From the NCBI GenBank assembly GCA_030747175.1, contig JASLLE010000003.1:1-64000 (forward strand): a stretch of DNA of 64,000 nt. Direction: 5' to 3'. The stretch comes from Dehalococcoidia bacterium. Lineage in GTDB: Bacteria > Chloroflexota > Dehalococcoidia > Lucifugimonadales > Lucifugimonadaceae. The notes beneath the pieces were generated by a model. That model was not told the DNA's origin and ran no database searches. It was given only the letters and a program-made list of their open reading frames with translations. Below, one piece after another: positions 37,778 to 46,661 of the stretch (the stretch's first letter is position 1; the number at the start of each line of letters is the position of its first letter). A program made the translations under genes and the position numbers.

Positions 37778-38316
37778 TGGTTCCCATTGGATCACTGGGG
37801 CGGTGCGCTTTTCGCGAAAGTACATCCTGACCCGAAACCCGCCTGGCGACCCGTACACCCATCGGATGGGCAGGTTCCCGGCCCTCTCGCGCGCTTGGGA
37901 GAGGGGGCAAATTCTGACTGGCGGTATGTGGGTCTCAGCGCGTGTCTTCTCACGATCATGATCGCCACGACGGCAAGTCATCCTGAGTCGGGGTGAAGAG
38001 CCTGTCTTGAGCTTGACTCAGGATCTCGCCGGTTGCTGGACGCGAGTGGGTCCGGCGTGCATCCCGTTTTCCGGGGACGAGATCCACTTCGAGAGCCTCA
38101 GCACAAGCTTCGTCGCAAGCTCCTCAGATTGACCTGGGGTGGGATTGAGTTGTACGCGACGAAACAGCGTGACGCGTGGTGAGGACATTTAACCTCCCTC
38201 ACCCTTCCGGCCAGCGGAAGGGCAGGCCCCAACCCTCTCCCACCGGGAGAGGGGCAACGTTTGGCCGTGTACGGGCCGGGAAAGGGGGCGCAGACACGCC
38301 CCGTTTTCGTCGGATC
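37778..38316. repeat. Intergenic repeats between converging genes
   Basis: About 540 bases without a gene. It contains a CCCTCTCGCGCGCTTGGGAGAGGG hairpin (37882-37905), a CATCCTGAGTC...GACTCAGGATC inverted pair (about 37981-38025), CTTCGAGAGCCTCAGCACAAG (38088-38108), and a 65-base composite (38193-38256: CCTCCCTCACCCTTCCGGCC ... CCCTCTCCCACCGGGAGAGG). The composite has a near-identical copy at 45112-45178. Confidence 0.65.
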
Positions 38317-40350
38317 CTAATCCCCACCTCCTGCCGGCGCGCCCAACGGTTCCGGAGCCTCTTCAGATGGCGACGGCGCCCGTTCCACTCCCTCAACCCT
38401 GACGTCTGGCAGCCAGTTCAGGAACCCGGGCAGGTACCAGTTCCTGTCGCCCAGGAGTTTCATCGTTGACGGCACGAGTACTGATCGGACGATCGTGGCG
38501 TCGATCAAGATCGCAACTGCCAGTCCGAAACCGAACTGTGAGGTCGTGATCAGCTCGCCGGCCGCAAAGCCGCCGAATACGGCGACCATGATGAGCGCAG
38601 CGCCGGTGATCAGGCCCGCCGTTGAGCGAACGCCGAACGCGACAGCGCTGGCGTTGTCGCCCGTCTCGTCGTACTTCTCACGAATCCGGCTGATCAGGAA
38701 CACCTGGTAGTCCATCGAGAGACCGAACAGGATGGTGAACAGCATCAACGGGAGCCAGGGTTGGATTATCGGCGTTTGCTGCAGACCGAAGATCTCGTTC
38801 AGGAAACCTTCCTGGAACACCAGGACCAGGATCCCGTAGGCCGCGCCCACGGAAAGCAGGTTCATGATGATCGCCTTGATCGGCACGACTATCGACCGGA
38901 ATACGACCGTCAGCAGGAGGAAGCTGAGCCCGAGTACAAGGGCGATCACCCACGGCTGGTATGACGACGTGGTGTCGAGCAGGTCTATCTCTTCCGAAGT
39001 TAGACCGCCCACGAACGCCTGTGACGGCGTGCCTCTGAATGCATTGGGCGCGTATTCGTCCCGGAGCATCCTTACCCCGTCTACCGACTCCGCGCTTTGA
39101 GCGCCGCCGGTCAACGGGAAGGTGATCAAGCCAAAAGTACCTGACGCGTTGACCTCAAGTTCGGAAGGTGGGCCGAATGCGCTGTCGGTCGCCACCGCTG
39201 CCTTGAGGTCCGATATCGCCTGCTGGGTGGTCGCTTCATTAATGTCGCCAACGATTACGACTTCGGCGGGTGCTCCAATAATGAATCCGAACTCGGACTT
39301 CAGCACCTCAAAGCCCTGCTTGGACTGGAATTCATCAGGCAGGTCTTCGACGCCGGAGGAACCGAGGTTGATGTTAAAGAACGGAATGGTTGCGGCGACC
39401 ATGAAGGCGGCAGTTACGATGAGCGCCACCCAGGGCCGACGCATGACTCCACGCGTGATCCAGGCCCAGAATCCACCGCCACCGTGTTCACTTCCGTCGT
39501 CCAGTTCACGTGGCCTGATGAACGGGACTTTAAAGCGGTTCACCCTGTCGCCCATGATGCTGAGCGTCGCCGGAAGCAAAGTCTGGGTGGCCAGCACAGC
39601 GACGAAGACTACAGTGATGGCGCCAATTCCGAGGCTGACGAACACGCTCTGCGGAATCACAAGCAAACCGATGAGCGCGAACACGACGGTCAGGCCACTG
39701 AAGAACACGGCCCGACCGGCGGTGGAGCCGGCCATCGCGATCGCGTCGATCTTCTCGAGTCCTCGTTGCCGCTCTTCACGGAAACGAGAAACAATAAACA
39801 GGGCGTAATCGATACCGACGGCAAGCCCGATCATGATGATGATGTTCTGAACAAACGCGTTCAGTTCAAATACCGTGCTTACAATCGAAACCGTACCGAT
39901 GGCTATCACAATCGATCCAACCGCGAGCACGATCGGTATGAACATCGCCGCTAACACCCCGAGGACGATCGCCAGAATGACCATAGCGAGCGGGATGGCG
40001 AACATCTCACCGCGCTCAAGGTCTGACTGGTTGCCTTCAAGGAAGTCGACCGAGAATGTCGCCTCTCCAAAGATGAACACCTCATACCCGGCGGGGAAAG
40101 GTGTCTCCTCAAGTACGTCGTGGACATCCCCGATGTTGTCGCCCGCGGCCTTGAAGTCGTCCGCCATCAGCACCGGGATTACCGTGGTGCGCCGGTCTGG
40201 AGATACCTGGGCATCGGCGTCCGTGTCGTAGAAACTGACGGCGCTCGTCACGATTTCTGGACCGAGACCGGCGATCTCCTCGGTCAGTGACTCGACCGTA
40301 GACCGGAACTCGGCGTCATCGACCGTCGCACTTATGGAGCGGACGATCAC
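38317..40350 (-). CDS. MMPL/RND-type transporter, main part of a gene interrupted by TAA
   Basis: 677 aa with about eleven membrane helices and two large outside loops, the MMPL family architecture. Family motifs are visible: GLAVGIDYALFIVSRFREE in the first half and GLSMDYQVFLISRIREKYD in the second. These proteins export lipids or drugs using the proton gradient. The first helix and the start are missing here: they are encoded by 40354-40575 in the same frame, separated only by a TAA at 40356-40354. Continuous translation would read GPEQIT-stop-VVIVRS, where MMPL proteins commonly have an acidic residue, so a GAA to TAA change is likely. Full length would be about 752 residues. Confidence 0.85.
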   Translation of the reverse strand: MIVRSISATVDDAEFRSTVESLTEEIAGLGPEIVTSAVSFYDTDADAQVSPDRRTTVIPVLMADDFKAAGDNIGDVHDVLEETPFPAGYEVFIFGEATFSVDFLEGNQSDLERGEMFAIPLAMVILAIVLGVLAAMFIPIVLAVGSIVIAIGTVSIVSTVFELNAFVQNIIIMIGLAVGIDYALFIVSRFREERQRGLEKIDAIAMAGSTAGRAVFFSGLTVVFALIGLLVIPQSVFVSLGIGAITVVFVAVLATQTLLPATLSIMGDRVNRFKVPFIRPRELDDGSEHGGGGFWAWITRGVMRRPWVALIVTAAFMVAATIPFFNINLGSSGVEDLPDEFQSKQGFEVLKSEFGFIIGAPAEVVIVGDINEATTQQAISDLKAAVATDSAFGPPSELEVNASGTFGLITFPLTGGAQSAESVDGVRMLRDEYAPNAFRGTPSQAFVGGLTSEEIDLLDTTSSYQPWVIALVLGLSFLLLTVVFRSIVVPIKAIIMNLLSVGAAYGILVLVFQEGFLNEIFGLQQTPIIQPWLPLMLFTILFGLSMDYQVFLISRIREKYDETGDNASAVAFGVRSTAGLITGAALIMVAVFGGFAAGELITTSQFGFGLAVAILIDATIVRSVLVPSTMKLLGDRNWYLPGFLNWLPDVRVEGVERAPSPSEEAPEPLGAPAGGGD

Positions 40351-40353
40351 AAC

Positions 40354-40575
40354 TTACGTAATCTGCTCTGGACCGCGGAACTCTTCCAGCGTTTCCAGTG
40401 CTCGCTTGGATTCCGGATCGCCCAGGAACTTGAACTCGGTTGATGTGCCATCCGCCAGCAGCGTTCCCGCCGCCGCCATTGCTCCAATGAGAATCAGGAG
40501 CCAGACGAACAGCACGCGTTTGGGCTTGCGAGCGCTTGCGCGCGCCAGGTTCTCGGTCGATAGATTGCTGAGCAT
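40354..40575 (-). CDS. N-terminal fragment of the interrupted MMPL transporter
   Basis: 73 aa from ATG 40575 to the TAA. It supplies the normal MMPL beginning: a basic cytoplasmic stretch, the first membrane helix (VLFVWLLILIGAMAAAG) and the start of the first outside loop (ESKRALETLEEFRGPEQIT). It is in frame with the main part, with no base lost or gained. Confidence 0.75.
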   Translation of the reverse strand: MLSNLSTENLARASARKPKRVLFVWLLILIGAMAAAGTLLADGTSTEFKFLGDPESKRALETLEEFRGPEQIT

Positions 40576-40751
40576 ACGAGCGTACCCCCCGTGAACTCGT
40601 CAAGAACGCCGCCCGCGTCGAGAGCGACGGATTACCGTCAACGGTCGCTGTAATTAGGCACATGATCGTGGCGGACCGGTCAATGTCAAGCGTCAATGTC
40701 GTAACAAATGGCGCCCCTCGTTATTGAGGGATGTCTGACTCAGGTCTTCAC

Positions 40752-40928
40752 TCAGGCGGCCGCCGAGGTCGATTCGGCGTCCAGAAGTTCCATGTTGAAC
40801 TCAACCGGCAGGACGGCCCGGGCGCACATCATGCAACGGTATGCGCTCTCTTTGCCGTCATATCTGGCCGTCCCGCCGCAGCGAGTACATGCACTTATCA
40901 GCAACTCGGGCGCCTCCCTGCTTGTCAT
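40752..40928 (-). CDS. Small zinc-ribbon protein
   Basis: 58 aa from ATG 40928 (GGAG site 6 bases upstream). Four cysteines form a ribbon, CTRCGGTARYDGKESAYRCMMC, followed by an acidic Ala/Ser-rich tail. The frame is open far upstream, but only this part looks like protein. No specific function; similar tiny ribbons are common in Chloroflexota genomes. It diverges from the ABC-F gene across a 430-base gap (40929-41360) in which I see no further feature. Confidence 0.6.
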   Translation of the reverse strand: MTSREAPELLISACTRCGGTARYDGKESAYRCMMCARAVLPVEFNMELLDAESTSAAA

Positions 40929-41360
40929 ATCCATCTCCAATTCTGTCTCGAGCGTCTTCGCTGACAAATCCGATGCCGCCCGGGTTCTGGCGATGCAGAA
41001 TTCGTTGTCCCGTGTCGCTATGGCTCCCTTACAGGGAAGTATCCGGGGGATTTCTGCGCGTTCCCCACGTGTCCCTGGAACGGATGTCGCTGTATGATTG
41101 TGAATTGTGGCGCGATCTGCGCCGCTCGGCCGGGGTCCAGTCCTCCATATGTCTGGCGATGGATTCGCCAACGGAGTTGCCGGGCACGTAACGTCGCTCC
41201 GGAATTGATCAGACCGGGGCACGACACACCAAGTCACGCCCGAAGGTATCGGTCCGCTCGCCAGTTCAATCGACAATTCCCGCGGTTCGTCCGCGGCCTG
41301 ACGCAAGCGCGTACCCGGCATCACCGGGGCGCCCGGGAAACACCTGGAACACTTAGACAG

Positions 41361-43013
41361 ATGCTCTACGCCAATAAATTAGCCATGTCCTACGGGACGC
41401 AAGAGTTGTTCTCCAACGTGACCTTCGTCATTGGAGAAAACGAGCGCGTTGGCATCGTCGGGCCGAACGGGGCGGGTAAGTCGACACTTCTCCGCCTCAT
41501 CTCCGGACAGGAACTTCCCGAGGCTGGAGCGGTTGGACACCGCGGCGGAGACGCCGGATTCCTGAAGCAGGAAGCGGACCTCACGCCAGAATTCACGCTC
41601 GTAGACGAGTTGTGGAAGGCGTTCCCGGAAGCGCTCGATATCCGGCATCGGCTCGACGATGTTGGCGGGATGCTTGAGACGGGCGAGGGCGACGTCATGG
41701 AGCTCATCGACGAGCAAACGACGTTGTACGAACGTTACGAAGTGCTTGACGGGTATCGGATCGAGGCGCGCATCGGCAAGGTGCTGGACGGCCTCGGATT
41801 TGAGCGGCCGGACTGGGACAAGCATTGTGTCGAATTCTCCGGCGGCTGGCAGATGCGTATCGCTCTGGCGAAGATCCTCGTGTCCGTCCCCGAACATGCC
41901 CTGCTGGACGAGCCGACCAACCACCTGGACACAGCGGCCCGTGACTGGCTTGCGACATATCTGAAGGAATACCCGGGTGTTGTCGTAATCGTCACCCACG
42001 ACGGCGAGTTCATGGACAAGGTCGTCACCAGGGTGATGGAACTCGATCGCGGCGAGATCATTAGCTACTCGGGCAACTTCAGCGCCTACCTCGCGGAGAA
42101 AAAGGCGCGCGCCGAGGCGCGCGAGCGCGCCCGCTTGCGCCAGCAGCGCGAGATCGCACGGCAACGCCGTTTCATCGAGCGGTTCCGGTCGAAGGCGACC
42201 AAGGCAGCGCAGGTCCGGAGTCGCGAGGCTGCGCTGGAAAAGATGGAGATCATCGAGCAGGTTCGAAAGGCTCCAGAAGTGCGGTTCGCACTCCAGGCCA
42301 ATGGCCGCACGGAGCGAGAAGTTCTCAAGATGCGGGGCGTCGCGAAGGCGTTCGGCGATGAGCCGGTGCTGCTGGACGTGAACCTGGATATCGAACGCGG
42401 ACACAAGGTGTGCCTTGTGGGCGAGAACGGCGGCGGCAAGAGCACGCTGCTGCGCATAGCGGTCGGTTCGCTGGATGCCGACGGCGGGGAGATCGAATGG
42501 GCGGAACGCGCCCGGCCCGGTTATTACGACCAGCACCAGGACGAGGCGCTGGACCCGAACCGGACGGTGATCGAAGAGGTTCGCGACGGCTCTAACGGGG
42601 CCCCGGACGTGCGGCTTCGATCGATCCTCGGCCAGTTTCTGTTCAGCGGGGACGATGTATTCAAGCCCGTGAAGGTCTTGTCTGGCGGAGAGCGTTCACG
42701 GGTTGCGCTGGCGAAGTTCCTGATCCAGCCGACGAACGTCCTCCTGCTTGACGAGCCGACCAACCACCTCGACCGCGCCACGCGTGTCCGGTTGATCGAG
42801 GCGCTCGCCAGCTACGACGGGACCATCATCTGCGCCAGCCACGACCCGGGTATCGTTGACGGCATCGCCACGCACGTGTACGAGGTCAAGGACGGCGAGG
42901 CGACCGAAATCCTCTCGATGCGCAAGATCGATCCGATCGGCGACGAAGGCCCGAAGACGGCCCGCCAACGACGTGAGGCGAAAGAGGCCCGAGAGGCCGC
43001 CAACACTCGTTAG
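41361..43013 (+). CDS. ABC-F family ATPase
   Basis: 550 aa with two ABC domains and no membrane part. First domain: Walker A GPNGAGKST, signature FSGGWQMRIAL, Walker B LLDEPTNHLD. Second: GENGGGKST, LSGGERSRVAL, LLDEPTNHLD. Between them is a long basic linker rich in Arg (about 235-300), the part that inserts into the ribosome P site in ABC-F translation factors. ATG 41361 gives the family start MLYANKLAMSYG; the frame is open 89 codons further, which look non-coding. Which of EttA, Uup, YdiF or a resistance type it is cannot be decided. Confidence 0.93.
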   Translation: MLYANKLAMSYGTQELFSNVTFVIGENERVGIVGPNGAGKSTLLRLISGQELPEAGAVGHRGGDAGFLKQEADLTPEFTLVDELWKAFPEALDIRHRLDDVGGMLETGEGDVMELIDEQTTLYERYEVLDGYRIEARIGKVLDGLGFERPDWDKHCVEFSGGWQMRIALAKILVSVPEHALLDEPTNHLDTAARDWLATYLKEYPGVVVIVTHDGEFMDKVVTRVMELDRGEIISYSGNFSAYLAEKKARAEARERARLRQQREIARQRRFIERFRSKATKAAQVRSREAALEKMEIIEQVRKAPEVRFALQANGRTEREVLKMRGVAKAFGDEPVLLDVNLDIERGHKVCLVGENGGGKSTLLRIAVGSLDADGGEIEWAERARPGYYDQHQDEALDPNRTVIEEVRDGSNGAPDVRLRSILGQFLFSGDDVFKPVKVLSGGERSRVALAKFLIQPTNVLLLDEPTNHLDRATRVRLIEALASYDGTIICASHDPGIVDGIATHVYEVKDGEATEILSMRKIDPIGDEGPKTARQRREAKEAREAANTR

Positions 43014-43206
43014 GCGGAGCGGCGGCCGGGACGGTGAGTCGATTGCTAACGGGCTCGAACCTGTGCCGCGTCGCCTGTACGTACTCCAGGATGCTCCCGT
43101 AGATCACCAGAAGCTGGTTTCCGGCTCGTGTTTTCGCCTGCACGTGCCACCCGAAAAACGAAACGGGAACGGGTGCGCAGCCCGGACCACCCCCGCCTGC
43201 GGTACC

Positions 43207-44052
43207 ATGCCGCCGCCGATGCCAAATCCCGTGGACCTCGATTTCCGTTCCGATGTGCCCGTGTTCGACGCCAACGTCGCGCTCGGAAGACGACACGATC
43301 GTCGCGTGCCCGCCGAAACACCCGGCGACCTGCTCGCCGAGATGGACCGCTTCGGCATAGATCGCGCCCTCGTCTACTGCCAGCACGCGGTCACATTCGA
43401 CGCCGTCGAGGGCAACCGGATGCTGCTGGAGATGATCGCCGGTCACCGGGAACGATTGGTCCCGCAGTTCGTCTTCAACCCGGCTTATGACGACTTACCC
43501 GCGTTCGTGAAGAGCACGGAAGATGCGGGCGTCAGATCGGTCCGCATGGCGCCGACTCAACACAAGTACCCGCTGCGAAGCTGGGTCGCCGGGGACTTCA
43601 TCGCCTGGGCCGCCGGACTGGAGCGTCCCCGAGAACTCCCGCAGCAGCCGACGCCGATCTGGATATCGGCCTTCGATGTCGATCCGTCACAACTGGCGGA
43701 CATGCTTGAGACCGTCCCCGCGCTCACGGTCGTCCTCTGCGAGCCGCACTACACGCATATCCCGTGGATCATCCCGCTTCTTCGGTCTCGGTCGAACCTG
43801 CGCGTCGAGATATCACGCGCCGTGATCGGCGATGCCATTCCCCGGCTGATCGAGGCGGCGGGCCATTCCCGGGTCCTGCACGGCTCATGGTGGCCGGAAG
43901 GCTCGTTAGCCGCTCAGCTATACGCCCTCCATCGTTGTGGGCTGGATCAGGAACAGCTAATGGCAATCTGCGCCCGCAATCTAGACCACCTCCTTGGAGC
44001 CCCCTCTCCCGGCGGGAGAGGGCAGGGAGCCCGCCCTTCCGGGGAAGGGTGA
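43207..44052 (+). CDS. Amidohydrolase-2-fold protein lacking metal ligands
   Basis: About 281 aa of the amidohydrolase-2 TIM-barrel family. The usual start D-x-H-x-H is replaced by VFDANVALGRR, and the usual GSDxP with the catalytic Asp is replaced by HGSWWPEGS. So both the HxH pair and the terminal Asp are gone. The fold is otherwise kept (LLAEMDRFGIDRALVY, LVPQFVFNP, LCEPHYTHIPWI). It is followed after 56 bases by an intact paralogue, so it may be a partner or regulatory subunit. ATG 43207 or 43219 are the likely starts. The last 17 residues (APSPGGRGQGARPSGEG) and the stop codon come from an intergenic repeat element. Confidence 0.75.
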   Translation: MPPPMPNPVDLDFRSDVPVFDANVALGRRHDRRVPAETPGDLLAEMDRFGIDRALVYCQHAVTFDAVEGNRMLLEMIAGHRERLVPQFVFNPAYDDLPAFVKSTEDAGVRSVRMAPTQHKYPLRSWVAGDFIAWAAGLERPRELPQQPTPIWISAFDVDPSQLADMLETVPALTVVLCEPHYTHIPWIIPLLRSRSNLRVEISRAVIGDAIPRLIEAAGHSRVLHGSWWPEGSLAAQLYALHRCGLDQEQLMAICARNLDHLLGAPSPGGRGQGARPSGEG

Positions 44053-44059
44053 GGGAGAA
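44001..44059. repeat. REP-like element providing a gene's C-terminus and stop
   Basis: CCCCTCTCCCGGCGGGAGAGG hairpin, spacer GGCAGGGAGCCCGCCCTTCCG and the tail GGGTGAGGGAGAA. The TGA within the tail ends the preceding amidohydrolase-like gene. The same arrangement is found at 61343-61402. Confidence 0.7.
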
Positions 44060-44108
44060 CCCTCAATGAGGGCATCGATTTTGGCCACCTCAACGACACC
44101 GAGCCACC

Positions 44109-44870
44109 ATGACTGACGCCAACCCGGTAATAGACCTCCACGCCCACGCCGGAAGATGGGGCAGTGTCGCCGTGGACGACGACCCCGATCGCTACGTCGA
44201 GATCATGGACGAGGCGGGGATCGATCAGACCTGCATCAACTGCATCTTCCACGGCGATGCTTCGACCGGAAACGACGCCGTCGCACGTTTCATCGACCGC
44301 CACCCGGAGCGATTTATCGGCGTGGCGTTCGTGAACCCGCACTACCCGGAAGAGGCGATACCTGAGCTGGAGCGGGCGTACGACTCGCTGGGTTTCAGGA
44401 TGCTCAAGGTCTACCCGCCGTATGCGTTGATCCCGCTGACCGACCCCGCATGGGAGCCGATATTCGAGTGGTGCGATGCACGGTCCGCCGTGGTGATGAG
44501 CCACTCGGACCTGGGAATGGCCGGTAATCACCTGCATCGCCCCCGGCTGTTTGCCGAGCTGGCGAAGCGATACACCAACGCCAACTGGGTGCTCGGCCAC
44601 GCCGGCAATGCCGAAGCCGGCCGCGTCGAGGCGGTCTGGGCCGCAAAGCAGGCTCCCAACATCTACCTCGAGACCGCCACTTCATGGGGCGGAAACGGGG
44701 CGATAGAGTTCCTGGTGGGTGGAGCGGGACAGGACCGCGTGCTCTTCGGCACGGACATGCCCCTCATGGACGCCCGCTACCAGGTAGGCCGGATCGCGAC
44801 GTCCGGCATCTCGGATGAAGCGAAGCACGCAGTCCTGGGCGGCAACGCGGCGCGCCTGCTGGGCCTGTAG
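44109..44870 (+). CDS. Metal-dependent amidohydrolase (amidohydrolase-2 family)
   Basis: 253 aa with the full metal set: IDLHAHAG (H11 and H13), a Lys in MLKVYPP, His in VMSHSDLG and VLGHAGN, and the catalytic Asp in LFGTDMPLMD. Members hydrolyse or decarboxylate carboxylic acids and lactones. It lies just behind a paralogue without metal ligands, and an aminotransferase gene follows after a repeat-filled gap. Substrate unknown; a catabolic role is likely. Confidence 0.87.
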   Translation: MTDANPVIDLHAHAGRWGSVAVDDDPDRYVEIMDEAGIDQTCINCIFHGDASTGNDAVARFIDRHPERFIGVAFVNPHYPEEAIPELERAYDSLGFRMLKVYPPYALIPLTDPAWEPIFEWCDARSAVVMSHSDLGMAGNHLHRPRLFAELAKRYTNANWVLGHAGNAEAGRVEAVWAAKQAPNIYLETATSWGGNGAIEFLVGGAGQDRVLFGTDMPLMDARYQVGRIATSGISDEAKHAVLGGNAARLLGL

Positions 44871-45312
44871 GCGCCTGTTGCGATAACGCCCAGGGGCGGG
44901 CCGTGGCCCACCCGCGGGCGGATCGCTATCCGCCCCTGCGATGTTTTGGTCCCCGGTTCGACCCGACCGCACGACGCGACCCACCTCCAACCTCCTCCCT
45001 CCCAGGGAGGAGGCTCACTCGTTGCCCCCTCCTGATGCAGGAGGGGGTCTGGGAGTGGTTATTCGTGGCTGTTGACACAAATCAGCGTGTCGGACGGAAG
45101 CTGAGGTTTTGACCTCCCTCACCCTTCCGGCCGAGCGGAAGGACGGGCTCCCAGCCCTCTCCCATCGGGAGAGGGGGTTATGTTGCCGCACATCGCGACC
45201 CACCCAGACCCTTCGAGTGCCTCAGGACAGGCTTCCTCCCTCCCGGGGAGGAGGTCATCTGACAACCGCCGCTGCTGGACTGTGGCCCCATCGCACCGCA
45301 TCATGTGGCCCG
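44871..45312. repeat. Intergenic repeat array
   Basis: A dense set of palindromes: GGGGCGGGCCGTGGCCCACCC near 44893, CCTCCTCCCTCCCAGGGAGGAGG (44991-45013), GCCCCCTCCTGATGCAGGAGGGGG (45024-45047), the 65-base composite (45112-45178) also seen at 38193-38256, ACCCTTCGAGTGCCTCAGGACAGG (about 45209-45232), and CCTCCCTCCCGGGGAGGAGG (45235-45254). No gene is visible. Confidence 0.65.
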
Positions 45313-46629
45313 ATGAAATCACGCGATCAGATAGAAGCCGCCTACAAAGCCGTTACCCCCACCTCCCGGGCCCAGTGGGAGCGCAGCAAGTCGTCTATGC
45401 CCGGCGGTATGGTGAAGGGCGCCTACTGGTACCCGCCGTACCCCATCTACATGGAGTCCGGCGAAGGCTGCTACGTGTCGGACCTGGACGGTCGGCGGCT
45501 TGTCGATTTTGCCAACCACCACACCGCCATGATCCTGGGCCACTCTCACCCGAACGTCCTCGCGGAGACCACGCGCTGGATCACGGCGGGAATCGGGCTG
45601 AGCGCGCCGACCACACTCGAAGCCGAAGCCGCGGAGGCCCTCTGTGAGCGCGTCCCATCGGTGGAGCGCGTGAGGTTCACAAACTCCGGCACCGAGGCAA
45701 CCCTGCACGCCGGCCGGCTCGCCCGTGCTGCGACCGGCCGGGTGAAGCTCGCCAAGTTCGAGGGCGCTTACCACGGTTCTCACGACTCGCTGGAGGTCAG
45801 CGTCGCGCCGTCGCTGGAAGACGCCGGAGACGCCTCGAACCCGGACGCCGTGCCCGAGTGGGACGGCATGTCACGCGCAACCGAAGACACGGTGATCCTG
45901 CCCTACAACGATCCCGAGACCTGCGCCCTGATTCTCCGGGAGCACAAAGACGAGATCGCCGCCGTGTTCTACGACGGCAAGCCGGGCACGCTGGAAATCC
46001 CGGACGAGTTCACCCGGTTCATCAGGGACATCACCTCCGAGCTGGGGATCCTGATGGTGATGGACGAGGTGATCTCGTTCCGCGTCGGCTACTCCGGCTA
46101 CCAGGCGCTATGTGATGTGGAGCCTGATTTGACGACCTTCGGCAAGGTGATCGGCGGCGGCCTGCCCGTTGGGGCATTCGGGGGCCGCGCCGACCTGATG
46201 GACATGCTCGACAACACGCAGCCCGGCAACCGCATCTACCAGTCAGGAACTTACTCGGGGAACCCGCTGACGCTGGCTGCCGGGATCGCCAATATGCGTG
46301 CGCTAACGCCGGAGGTGTACGAGCACCTGGACGCGCTCGGCGAGCGGCTCGCCGACGGGTTGCGTCGCGCTTTCACAGACGCCGACATCCCGGCGCGCGT
46401 TGTGCAACGTGGCTCACTGCTCCACTCTTACTTCCTCGACCCCGACACCCCGGTTTCCGACTACCGGACGATGGCGAAACACGACGGCGCGCTGGCCCAT
46501 GATCTGTTCCTGGCGACCACGCTTGAAGGCTTCTTCACCGGCAAGGGCGAGTTCGTCCTGTCCGCGCCGATGGATCACGGCCACATCGACGGACTTATCA
46601 GGGCCACGGAACGCGTCCTGGCGGCGTGA
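45313..46629 (+). CDS. Class III aminotransferase, glutamate-1-semialdehyde mutase-like
   Basis: 438 aa, PLP-dependent. Typical features: SSMPGGMVKGAYWYPPYPIYM, LDGRRLVDFANHHTAMILGHSHP, NSGTEATLHAGRLARAATGR, the PLP-contacting LMVMDEVISFRVGYSGYQ and the Schiff-base Lys in TTFGKVIGGGLPVGAFGG. This is close to HemL in layout, but such paralogues in catabolic clusters usually act on other amino compounds, so hemL is not assigned. ATG 45313 begins the recognisable protein; the longer open frame upstream reads through repeats. Confidence 0.88.
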   Translation: MKSRDQIEAAYKAVTPTSRAQWERSKSSMPGGMVKGAYWYPPYPIYMESGEGCYVSDLDGRRLVDFANHHTAMILGHSHPNVLAETTRWITAGIGLSAPTTLEAEAAEALCERVPSVERVRFTNSGTEATLHAGRLARAATGRVKLAKFEGAYHGSHDSLEVSVAPSLEDAGDASNPDAVPEWDGMSRATEDTVILPYNDPETCALILREHKDEIAAVFYDGKPGTLEIPDEFTRFIRDITSELGILMVMDEVISFRVGYSGYQALCDVEPDLTTFGKVIGGGLPVGAFGGRADLMDMLDNTQPGNRIYQSGTYSGNPLTLAAGIANMRALTPEVYEHLDALGERLADGLRRAFTDADIPARVVQRGSLLHSYFLDPDTPVSDYRTMAKHDGALAHDLFLATTLEGFFTGKGEFVLSAPMDHGHIDGLIRATERVLAA

Positions 46630-46661
46630 TCGCGAACAGGTCATGAACAGGGAGGTATCCA

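Noticed and set aside
18158..40356. Reassigned stop codons in this organism
   Set aside because: TAG and TAA end many normal genes here (for example yjhG, polA, rsmD, sucC), so neither codon can be generally sense.
42856..43206. N-terminal extension of the amidohydrolase-like protein into the ABC-F gene
   Set aside because: It overlaps the end of the ABC-F gene in another frame and is Arg/Pro-rich noise.
44991..45254. CRISPR array
   Set aside because: The repeats are palindromic, of several kinds, irregularly spaced and without uniform spacers; no cas genes nearby.
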